A stretch of DNA of 64,000 bases from contig JAIEMA010000019.1 in the NCBI GenBank assembly GCA_019752535.1, positions 157,164-221,163 on the forward strand, read 5' to 3'. The first letter of the stretch is position 1, and each line of letters begins with the position of its first letter. The notes below the pieces were generated by a model. That model did not search any database, had not been told where the DNA came from, and was given only the letters and a program-made list of their open reading frames with translations. The DNA is from Bacteriovoracaceae bacterium (GTDB lineage: Bacteria > Bdellovibrionota > Bacteriovoracia > Bacteriovoracales > Bacteriovoracaceae). This document shows, piece after piece, positions 24,936-31,839 of this stretch. Both the position numbers and the translations under genes were made by a program.

Positions 24936-26068
24936 AATATTCCGTCCCTGCTAATATTGCCCTGAACGATATTCTTCCCAATCCAGAAATATTACTCATG
25001 GGAGCGGGCCCAGTTCCAACGACTCCTGAAGTAAAGGCTGCCTCGGCGATCATTTTTAGTCATCTCGGTTCAACAATGAGAACAATTGTTGAACGTGTCC
25101 AAACGATGAGCCGTTACATTTTTCAAACCGAAACCACACGTATCCTCGGCATCGCAGGCCCCGCTTCGGCCGCAATGGAGATGGCGATGGTTTCATTAGT
25201 CTGGCCTGGACGAAAAGTGCTCGTATTAAATTTGGGTACTTTTAGTAATCGTTTTGGAGAAATGGCCCGAGGTCTCGGAGGAGAGGTGAAAGATCTCTAT
25301 CCGCAGCCTTTGAGCTGCTTTAAAGCTCAAGATGTTAAGGATGCTTTAGATAAAGAGCATTTTGATGTCATCACACTCACTCACGGTGAAACATCTTGTG
25401 GGATCATGAATGTAGAGCTGCAGGAAATAGCCAAAATCGCTAAGTCCAAAGGCGTGAGAGTGGTTTTGGATGCCGTGGTCACTTTATCATGTTTACCTGT
25501 TCCCATGGATGAATGGGGAATTGACGTCATGTTCACAGGTGGACAGAAAGGTGTTTCGGCCATTCCTGGAATTTCCTTAATCGCTTTTGGGGAAGATGTT
25601 TTCACCGAAATTCTTTCTCGAAAAGAAATCATCTCCCATTGGTGTCTAGACGTTCGACGGGCCTGGAAATTTTGGGGTAACGGTGAGTATCACTATACCG
25701 CTCCTGTCACAGGCATTCTTGCTCTCCATGAGGGATTAAGACTTATTTGCCTGGAAACTTTAGAAAAGAGATTTGAGCGCCACTTAGACAGCTCTCTCAA
25801 TTTTCAAACACAAATTGAAAAGAAGGGGCTTGAACTTTACGCTCCAAAGAATTGCCGCTTAAATTCAGTTGTTGCGATCAAAACACCTCAGGGCGTTGTC
25901 GCAAAAGATCTCATTCAAACAATGATTAAAAATCATCATGTTGAAATTTCTGGAGCGTTTGGTTTAGATATTATCCGCGTGGGTCAAATGGGAGAGCAGT
26001 GTCGCCCAGTCAACACCCAAAGAGTCCTACATGCACTGAGTGACTCTATTGAGCGTCTTCGCAAGTAA
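24932..26068 (+). CDS. class V aminotransferase (alanine/serine-glyoxylate aminotransferase-like)
   Basis: A 378-residue PLP enzyme. LLMGAGPVPTTPEV (about 21-34) is the family N-terminal motif, VVLDAVVTLSC (about 175) has the PLP-ring Asp, and the Schiff-base Lys is in FTGGQKGVSAIPG (about 201-213). HYTAPVTGILALHEGL is the usual YHTTP-type segment, here HYTAP. Related enzymes use alanine, serine, glyoxylate, pyridoxamine or 2-aminoethylphosphonate, so the substrate is open. It is the last gene of the coupled operon, and its 3' end overlaps the convergent small secreted-protein gene by 23 bp. Confidence 0.85.
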   Translation: MKYSVPANIALNDILPNPEILLMGAGPVPTTPEVKAASAIIFSHLGSTMRTIVERVQTMSRYIFQTETTRILGIAGPASAAMEMAMVSLVWPGRKVLVLNLGTFSNRFGEMARGLGGEVKDLYPQPLSCFKAQDVKDALDKEHFDVITLTHGETSCGIMNVELQEIAKIAKSKGVRVVLDAVVTLSCLPVPMDEWGIDVMFTGGQKGVSAIPGISLIAFGEDVFTEILSRKEIISHWCLDVRRAWKFWGNGEYHYTAPVTGILALHEGLRLICLETLEKRFERHLDSSLNFQTQIEKKGLELYAPKNCRLNSVVAIKTPQGVVAKDLIQTMIKNHHVEISGAFGLDIIRVGQMGEQCRPVNTQRVLHALSDSIERLRK

Positions 26069-26435
26069 TATTGATAACAGGATTATGCTGAATATTTGAA
26101 AGTTGGGCCGTCCCCACATACTTTCCATCATCTTTCACAGATTTCGCAGTGATTTGGCCGACAACGAAATCTCTCTCTATGAAAGTTCCGCCAATATTTG
26201 GTCCTTCAAAATTTCCCGAAGCATAAACGACTTTCCTCAATCCCACTGCTGGCGTAACGCCAACGATGTTATTTCTCCAAGTTCTGCCAGAAGTATCCAC
26301 ATAGTCTCTCTCACCGTTGATTTTAATTTTGACGAGAGGAACACCCATCACTTTTTCTGTCGAATAACAGGTAATAGGGAGAGCAAAAGTATTGAAGCTA
26401 AAACTTAAAATAGAGAGCAATAAAAGTGTTTTCAT
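26046..26435 (-). CDS. small secreted protein of unknown function
   Basis: A 129-residue protein with a clear signal peptide (MKTLLLLSILSFSFNTFA, cleavage near residue 18). The mature part is beta-rich, with two cysteines (positions about 23 and 126) likely joined, as in small periplasmic beta-barrel proteins. No family is recognised. Confidence 0.7.
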   Translation of the reverse strand: MKTLLLLSILSFSFNTFALPITCYSTEKVMGVPLVKIKINGERDYVDTSGRTWRNNIVGVTPAVGLRKVVYASGNFEGPNIGGTFIERDFVVGQITAKSVKDDGKYVGTAQLSNIQHNPVINITCEDAQ

Positions 26436-26490
26436 GACCCTATTTTATGACTTTTTTAGGTCCATAGTTTAGAGAGTGAACTTTTTACAA

Positions 26491-26510
26491 TCTTGATAGT
26501 CATTTCAAGA
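26491..26510. promoter_or_regulatory. inverted repeat upstream of the acyltransferase gene
   Basis: TCTTGA-N8-TCAAGA is a perfect 6-bp dyad about 45 bp before the ATG at 26554, in the divergent region. A regulator site is possible; no clean promoter boxes could be placed beside it. Confidence 0.3.
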
Positions 26511-26553
26511 TTTTAGACTATTATCCGCCTCAACTCAGAGATTAATTTTATAT

Positions 26554-27228
26554 ATGATTCATTACTTCATAAAAGCCCTTTGGCTGCTTAGAACCCGCCC
26601 TGTTCATTTCAAGAATGTCATTCGCTCACTGTATTTATTTAGAAGAACCAAGCTTTTACAGCCATTTTTCTTTGGAAAATCAAGCGGAGTGCTTCTCGAG
26701 ACGAATGTTCGTATTCAAAGAATCAGAACTCTCTGTGCTGAAAGACCAGAGGCTTCAATAAAAATTGGTGCTGATAGTATCGTTTATGAAAACGCCAGAA
26801 TCGAAGCCTATGGGCAGGGTCAAATTCATATTGGAAAAACCTGTGTGATTGGTGATGCCCGAATTTACTCTAGGGGAAAAATTACTATTGGAAGTCGAGT
26901 GATCACAAGCTGGAACGTGTTTATTCAGGACTTTGATCCTCATCCGACTGACCCTGAACTGCGCTCAATTCAAATGCAGCAAATCTGTGACAACTTTAAA
27001 CCTTCCTATAAAGAGCACGCAGAACCAAAGAAGCTCAATTGGACGTTCCCATCAGACGCAATAGTCATCGGCGACGATGTCTGGATTGGGGCGAATGCCA
27101 CTATTTTAAAAGGGGCGAAAATTGGAGCAGGTTGTGTGATTGCTACTGGCTCTGTCGTTACTGCCGGTGATTACCCTGCAAGATCAATCTTGGCCGGAGT
27201 GCCAGCAAAAGTTATTAAAGTGATTTAA
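26554..27228 (+). CDS. hexapeptide-repeat O-acyltransferase (WbbJ/maltose acetyltransferase-like)
   Basis: A 224-residue left-handed beta-helix acyltransferase. Hexapeptide turns run from about residue 65 to 215 ([33 protein letters not shown]). The catalytic-type segment [10 protein letters not shown] replaces the common DxxH of acetyltransferases, and the C-terminal [20 protein letters not shown] is diagnostic. Such enzymes acetylate LPS or capsule sugars. The gene stands alone. The ribosome site is weak (AGAG then an AT-rich gap). Confidence 0.9.
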   Translation: MIHYFIKALWLLRTRPVHFKNVIRSLYLFRRTKLLQPFFFGKSSGVLLETNVRIQRIRTLCAERPEASIKIGADSIVYENARIEAYGQGQIHIGKTCVIGDARIYSRGKITIGSRVITSWNVFIQDFDPHPTDPELRSIQMQQICDNFKPSYKEHAEPKKLNWTFPSDAIVIGDDVWIGANATILKGAKIGAGCVIATGSVVTAGDYPARSILAGVPAKVIKVI

Positions 27229-27243
27229 GTGGTTTAAAAAAGA

Positions 27244-27320
27244 TGGTCGGGGTGATTGGATTCGAACCAACGACCACCTGCTCCCAAAGCAGATACGCTA
27301 CCAGACTGCGCTACACCCCG
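27244..27320 (-). tRNA. tRNA-Pro (anticodon UGG)
   Basis: The acceptor arms CGGGGTG and CACCCCG pair fully. The D-arm TAGCGCAGTCTGGTAGCG, anticodon loop TTTGGGA with TGG, and T-arm GGTTCGAATCC are all present. CCA is encoded at the 3' end. The arrangement is the same as in enterobacterial proline tRNAs. Confidence 0.97.
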
Positions 27321-27330
27321 ACGTCGAACG

Positions 27331-27359
27331 AGTATGGACGACTGGCCGGGATTTGTCGA
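27331..27359 (-). promoter_or_regulatory. promoter of tRNA-Pro
   Basis: On the minus strand TCGACA, a 17-bp spacer and CATACT lie 10 bp upstream of the tRNA 5' end. The spacing is ideal and the boxes match 5 of 6 and 4 of 6 consensus bases. Confidence 0.6.
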
Positions 27360-27453
27360 GACTTAAGCCTTGGAATCTTTTCCTGGTCTATGGCGAAAAA
27401 CCAGTTTCAGTGTAGATTGCACTGCATACAAATCCTTTTCCCATGGAGTCTCT

Positions 27454-27804
27454 ATGAAACATCTTCTTTTTGCCTCTCTCATTTCAGTTTTCTCACTCTC
27501 AAATGCTTTTGCCGCAACGCTTAATTGTGGAGGCACAGAGCCTTTCTGGGGCCTTAAGGTCACGGACAAGATGATGACTTTTTCAAGCCCAGAACTTGAG
27601 AAGCCTGTGTCTCTTAAAGTCATTTCTAAAACTGAAGCGGCAGGTTTTACGGCCGGATTCGCCTTTGTCGTGAAATCAAAATTCTCAAGCCTTTCAGTCA
27701 TTGCTGGAGAATGCAACGATGGAATGTCGGATGAAGTTTATAGCCACCATGCCATTTATGAAAATGGTGGCGCGGTTCTCGCTGGATGTTGCAATTTAAA
27801 ATAA
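27454..27804 (+). CDS. small secreted COG3650-like protein
   Basis: A 116-residue protein with a signal peptide ending at SNAFAATL (about residue 20). The mature domain has the pattern NCGGTEPFWGLKV near its start and CNDGMSDEVYSHHAIYE near its end, followed by LAGCC. This matches a family of small periplasmic or lipoprotein domains described only as COG3650. GGAG lies 6 bp before the ATG at 27454, so the longer frame from 27370 is rejected. The cysteine pairs suggest disulphides. Function is unknown. Confidence 0.8.
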   Translation: MKHLLFASLISVFSLSNAFAATLNCGGTEPFWGLKVTDKMMTFSSPELEKPVSLKVISKTEAAGFTAGFAFVVKSKFSSLSVIAGECNDGMSDEVYSHHAIYENGGAVLAGCCNLK

Positions 27805-28383
27805 TTAACGAGAAATAAAAAAGTCTAAAGCCGCAAGTGATGCTTTTGCCCGATGGGAATTTAAATTTTTCCATTCGGGCAATTCAGCTAATGTTTTTCC
27901 GTCGTTTTCTGCTCTCTGAGGAATAAAGATCGGATCATATCCAAATCCTTTATCTCCCCTATATTCATTTCCAATTTCTCCGTGTACTCGGCCTTCAAAG
28001 AAATAAATTTCACTTGGAGAAATATAAAAACACAAAACACAGGTGAAATAGGCTCTCTTATTCTCATGAGTTTGAAGTAATCGAATAATCTCAAGACACT
28101 TCTCTTTATAGTCAGCTCTCTCAGGTAGAAAGCGAGCGCTCTGGACCCCTAAAATTTGAGGCAGAGATTCAACTGTGAGACCAGAATCATCCGCTAGAGA
28201 GGGAAGCTGGAACTCATCATAATAGGCTTTGGCTTTAATGAGTGCGTTTGCAGTAAAAGTCTCGCCAGTTTCATCCGGAGAGAGCCCCCTTGGAGCAGCC
28301 TTTACAACTATCTTGTCTTTAAAAAGTTCAGAAAATTCCTCAGCTTTATGAGCATTTCCTGAAGCAAGAATGAAACTAAGCAT
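27805..28383 (-). CDS. rdgB: non-canonical purine NTP pyrophosphatase RdgB/HAM1
   Basis: This enzyme hydrolyses dITP, ITP and XTP to the monophosphates, keeping deaminated purines out of nucleic acids. It has 192 residues. ILASGNAHKAEEFSELF at the N-terminus gives the substrate site, LADDSGLTVESL (about 63-74) holds the metal-binding acidic residues, and GDKGFGYDPIF plus the final NSHRAKA are invariant family segments. Its ATG overlaps the rph stop by 8 bp, the common rph-rdgB pairing. Confidence 0.96.
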   Translation of the reverse strand: MLSFILASGNAHKAEEFSELFKDKIVVKAAPRGLSPDETGETFTANALIKAKAYYDEFQLPSLADDSGLTVESLPQILGVQSARFLPERADYKEKCLEIIRLLQTHENKRAYFTCVLCFYISPSEIYFFEGRVHGEIGNEYRGDKGFGYDPIFIPQRAENDGKTLAELPEWKNLNSHRAKASLAALDFFISR

Positions 28384-29083
28384 TCAATGCAGCTCGCTGA
28401 GCTTCCACAACTTTTCCAATCGCAGATTTTGCGCAAGTAATGAGCGCCTGAAGTTGCTCTTCAGAGAACGGGTCACCTTCGGCAGTTCCTTGAAGTTCGA
28501 CAAATTTACCTGAAGCAGTCATCACTACATTAACATCAGCTTCACAGGTTGAATCTTCTTGGTAATTTAAATCAGCAATGGCCATTCCCTCTTTATCAAG
28601 ACCCACACTGACAGCAGCAAGAGCTTCTTTGAGTGGATGCTGCTTTAAAAGACCTTCATTTTGAAGACGGCGAATGGCCAACTCTAAAGCAACATAAGCT
28701 CCCGAAATAGCCGTAGTACGAGTGCCTCCATCTGCAACCATAACATCACAATCAATCATGAGTGTTCTTTCACCCAATTTGCTCATATCGGTAATGGCTC
28801 TAAGCGCTCTACCAATTAATCTTTGAATCTCTTGAGTTCTGCCAGAAGCCCCTTTTCTTTCACGATCCCCACGAGTGTGAGTGGCCGAAGGTAACATCGC
28901 GTACTCCGCAGTCAGCCAGCCCTGCGATTTGCCTTTCAAAAATGGAGGAACACTCTCTTGCACATTCACTGTCACTTGAACTTTAGTATTTCCAAATTCA
29001 GCGAGCACACTTCCATAAGCGTAAGGATTGACGTTAGTCGTAAACTTAATGGGACGAGGAGTATTGCGTTTAATAAGAGACAT
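28376..29083 (-). CDS. rph: ribonuclease PH
   Basis: A phosphate-dependent 3' exoribonuclease that trims tRNA 3' ends. It has 235 residues. Family segments include GWLTAEYAMLPSATHTR, RTQEIQRLIGRALRA and the phosphate-site and catalytic region CDVMVADGGTRTTAISGA. The ATG at 29083 is chosen because GTGAGGT lies 5-6 bp upstream; the longer frame to 29110 has no site. It diverges from birA with only 18 bp between start codons. Confidence 0.96.
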   Translation of the reverse strand: MSLIKRNTPRPIKFTTNVNPYAYGSVLAEFGNTKVQVTVNVQESVPPFLKGKSQGWLTAEYAMLPSATHTRGDRERKGASGRTQEIQRLIGRALRAITDMSKLGERTLMIDCDVMVADGGTRTTAISGAYVALELAIRRLQNEGLLKQHPLKEALAAVSVGLDKEGMAIADLNYQEDSTCEADVNVVMTASGKFVELQGTAEGDPFSEEQLQALITCAKSAIGKVVEAQRAALNA

Positions 29084-29101
29084 GTTAACCTCACGATCAT
29101 A

Positions 29102-29746
29102 ATGAAACATTTAAAATTGAATGAATGTAATTCTACTCAAGAAGAAATCAAACGCCACGTCGATGTGTATCAATTGGTTTCAACGGAAAAACAGCTGCTT
29201 GGTAGAGGTAGAGGTGAGAATTCGTGGTCTCATGAAGAGGGATCTTTAGCCTTTTCATTTTCTTCCCCAGTTCACCCCCATTTAACTTGGCAGTCATTAG
29301 AAGTCGCAGTCTCTCTTGCCAAGACGATTGAAGAGCTTTGGGGAATTAAAATTGGTCTTAAATGGCCTAACGATCTTTATAACCACGATAAGAAATGTGG
29401 CGGCATTCTTTTAAAATTAGAACAGCCCCATATGTTTATTGGTGTGGGAATTAATCTGCAACCAAGTACTCATTGGGGATCTGTTTTTGATAAAAAAAAA
29501 TCTCTCAATCAAAACTGGGCCCATGATCTTGCTTATCAATTCGCTCTTAACTATCTGGAGAGCTTCCCTTCTCCTCTTAAAAAAATTGAGGAAGCCTGGA
29601 CTCAGAGATGTGTTCATTTAAATAAAATGGTAACCATTCAGGATGGAGAAGAAATTCATTCAGGATTGTTTAATGGATTAGGTGTTAATGGTGAAGCGAT
29701 TGTAGGGGGCAAATCAATTTATAATGGAACACTACGCTGGACCTAA
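29102..29746 (+). CDS. birA: biotin-[acetyl-CoA carboxylase] ligase, short form
   Basis: A biotin protein ligase of 214 residues lacking the N-terminal HTH, so it is not a repressor. The N-terminal NECNSTQEEIKR (usually LDSTN), the biotinyl-AMP loop GRGRGENSWSHEEGSLAFSF (about 37-56), LKWPNDLY (about 100) and KKCGGILL are all present, along with the small C-terminal SH3-like domain. The ATG at 29102 gives the expected N-terminus but has no ribosome site, so it may be leaderless or the message may start very close. It converges with the receiver-domain gene (4-bp overlap). Confidence 0.92.
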   Translation: MKHLKLNECNSTQEEIKRHVDVYQLVSTEKQLLGRGRGENSWSHEEGSLAFSFSSPVHPHLTWQSLEVAVSLAKTIEELWGIKIGLKWPNDLYNHDKKCGGILLKLEQPHMFIGVGINLQPSTHWGSVFDKKKSLNQNWAHDLAYQFALNYLESFPSPLKKIEEAWTQRCVHLNKMVTIQDGEEIHSGLFNGLGVNGEAIVGGKSIYNGTLRWT

Positions 29747-31050
29747 AGATCTCGGCTGACCTTATCACTAATTTTACGTAGTTCATTTTTAATAAGATTT
29801 TCGGCCAAATCAGGAATAACTTCCCAGGCGACTTTCTCAACACTTTGACGACAATATTCAGCCACTGCTTCTTTGACCATCTGCTCGATTAATGGCTTAA
29901 GATTCTGAAGATCAATAGGCATAGATTGCGACTCTGGTGAAGATTTCTTGCTAGGGAGACTAGAGCTGTAAGTAGGCTGTTTATCTTGTTTATCTAGTGG
30001 CTCAAAGAGATCATCGTCAAATGCTCTGTGGCCATCATTTACGATTGCAAATTCTTGTGAATGAGCAGAGAAAGAAGGAGATTCTTCTTCAGTCTCTTCA
30101 ACTACTGATAGCTTAGGTGACTCGGATTCAAAGGTATCCACAGTCCAAAGATCTTCTTCAACTTCATCACGAATTTGATCTTCAATGAGCTTCACACCTT
30201 CATCTTCCATTCCACTCAATTCGAGTAAGACAGAAGAATTGGGTGAATCATCCTCAAGAGGGGCTAACTCATTCAGTGGAACAAGCTTAGATTTTGCTTC
30301 AGGTACTGAAGCCTTTGGCATTTCCCAATCAAGACTTGATGAGCCTGAACTCATATCCGGATATTCTAGATCATCATCAGATGGAAGATTGTAATCGGAA
30401 GAACTGCTTTTCACTTCAACAGGTTTCTCAATGGCTTTTTGAACAGGTTTCGCCTCAACAGCTTCAGGTTTAGAGTCAATCACCGGCGGAAAATCCGGTG
30501 ACCCAGCAGATTTTCCAATTATGCCCGGAACCATCATTCCCCAATCATTGAGATCATCATCAAGGCTAGGCACAGTTTCATTTGTCATACGTTCGATGTT
30601 TGGTGATTTTCTTTCTACTGTCTCTCTTATACTCCAACCCTCTTCGATTGGATCAGGCATTTTCTTTGCGGCGACGGGGCTCGAAATTCCATCTGCTAAG
30701 TTTCTTACTTGAACAATAAATTTCGAAGTATCAAACGGCTTCACAACATGTTGAGTGACTCCGACTTCTCGAAGTGCTGATTCATCAACAGTATCAAAAG
30801 TTCCATACATGACTAAAATTTTGGCCGCAGGATTTTGAGCTTGTATTGATTTACAAATGTCATAGCCTGTTTTTGTTTCAGAAAAATTGAAATCAAGAAA
30901 AACAATACTTGGTTTATGTTGATTTAATTTATGTGAAAGCTCTGAGTCTTTTGAACACTCAATAATTTCAAAAGGTTCATCTTTAAGAATGATCTTAATG
31001 ACCTTGTGAACTGTGGGGCTATCATCTGCTAATAAGATCTTAACGCTCAT
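29743..31050 (-). CDS. response-regulator protein: receiver domain, long acidic linker, C-terminal helical domain
   Basis: A 435-residue protein. The receiver domain (about 1-120) has ADDSPTVHKV with the acidic pair, the phospho-Asp in IVFLDFNFSE (about 52-53), a Thr/Ser-like position near LVMYGTFDT, and Lys in VVKPFD. A roughly 240-residue Ser/Glu/Pro-rich disordered linker follows. The C-terminal domain (about 380-435) reads PLIEQMVKEAVAEYCRQSVEK. Receivers with this tail are common in Bdellovibrio and myxobacteria, some in gliding and polarity control. The ATG at 31050 lies just after TATAAT. It is last in the FHA/PP2C/Tad gene run. Confidence 0.85.
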   Translation of the reverse strand: MSVKILLADDSPTVHKVIKIILKDEPFEIIECSKDSELSHKLNQHKPSIVFLDFNFSETKTGYDICKSIQAQNPAAKILVMYGTFDTVDESALREVGVTQHVVKPFDTSKFIVQVRNLADGISSPVAAKKMPDPIEEGWSIRETVERKSPNIERMTNETVPSLDDDLNDWGMMVPGIIGKSAGSPDFPPVIDSKPEAVEAKPVQKAIEKPVEVKSSSSDYNLPSDDDLEYPDMSSGSSSLDWEMPKASVPEAKSKLVPLNELAPLEDDSPNSSVLLELSGMEDEGVKLIEDQIRDEVEEDLWTVDTFESESPKLSVVEETEEESPSFSAHSQEFAIVNDGHRAFDDDLFEPLDKQDKQPTYSSSLPSKKSSPESQSMPIDLQNLKPLIEQMVKEAVAEYCRQSVEKVAWEVIPDLAENLIKNELRKISDKVSRDL

Positions 31051-31051
31051 G

Positions 31052-31064
31052 CTAAACATTATAG
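31052..31064 (-). promoter_or_regulatory. possible -10 element very close to the receiver-gene start
   Basis: On the minus strand CCTATAATG places a perfect TATAAT about 7 bp upstream of the ATG at 31050. A transcript from it would begin at or next to the start codon, i.e. leaderless. No strong -35 box is seen at the right distance. Confidence 0.4.
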
Positions 31065-31098
31065 GCAACTGTAAAACAGAGCGAAAAGCAAAATTACT

Positions 31099-31836
31099 CT
31101 AGAATTCCAGAATCATGGCCGTTTGGTTAGCGCAATTCCCTCTTGAATTGGACAATTTCAGTAAAGCATTCAGTTTTTGATGTCCATCTTCCTCTTGGCG
31201 AGACAGGGCATGACCCAATTCTGTGAGCGAGAGCCAGGGGGCAATCCCCTCTGTCAAAAACAGAAACTGATCCCCTTCTTGAACACGGACTTCTTTCATA
31301 TGCCATGAAAGCTCAGGAAAAAATCCAAATGCCCCTACAGGAGCCTTAAGAGAAGTAGGCGCATGGGCATCTTGTGACAAAAGCTGGTGCGTGTCTGGAA
31401 GGAATAGCGCCTCCACAGTTCCATGGCGGGCCAAAAAGGCTTGGCATGAACCTACTTGTGAAAGAACTAGGATATCATCCGATTTAATAGCGCACGCAGC
31501 ACTGGCACCGGCCCTCTGATTCAGACTCTTTTGGGAGTTTTCCTTAAATAGTTTTTGATGACTGTTGAGCATAGCATTTATCATCGCATTCCCTTCAAGC
31601 AACCAGCGAGGACTCCAGTAGAGCGGCATCGTTGAATCAGGATCACTCGTGAGCTGAGAGAGATAGCTTTTTAAATCATCCTTGAGCTTTCCTACCGCTT
31701 TATCACCCACCCCACTTCCACCAAATCCATCCAAAACAAAAAAGAATTGTTGATCAAGATCAAAATCATAGCCATCTTCATTAGATTCTAAGAATGGGCC
31801 TTGATGTGTAAGGGCTGCATAGGATTTAAGCTTCAT
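31099..31836 (-). CDS. PP2C-like phosphatase domain protein, possibly degenerate
   Basis: A 245-residue PPM/PP2C-fold protein. Early motifs are good: ESNEDGYDF (about 17-25) and VLDGFGGSGVGD (about 34-45), which hold metal-binding Asp/Gly residues. Two later metal ligands look changed. The usual SDG motif is LTEG (FLFLTEGIAP, about 201-210), and the final DNxT motif is ANQTAMIL. It could be a weak or inactive phosphatase. It sits 3 bp after a membrane FHA protein, and FHA domains bind phospho-Thr, so a Ser/Thr phosphorylation circuit is likely, although no kinase is in this window. Confidence 0.78.
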   Translation of the reverse strand: MKLKSYAALTHQGPFLESNEDGYDFDLDQQFFFVLDGFGGSGVGDKAVGKLKDDLKSYLSQLTSDPDSTMPLYWSPRWLLEGNAMINAMLNSHQKLFKENSQKSLNQRAGASAACAIKSDDILVLSQVGSCQAFLARHGTVEALFLPDTHQLLSQDAHAPTSLKAPVGAFGFFPELSWHMKEVRVQEGDQFLFLTEGIAPWLSLTELGHALSRQEEDGHQKLNALLKLSNSRGNCANQTAMILEF

Positions 31837-31839
31837 GCT

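Noticed and set aside
27243..27524. Plus-strand ORF across the tRNA
   Set aside because: It reads through the antisense of tRNA-Pro and is a known type of false ORF.
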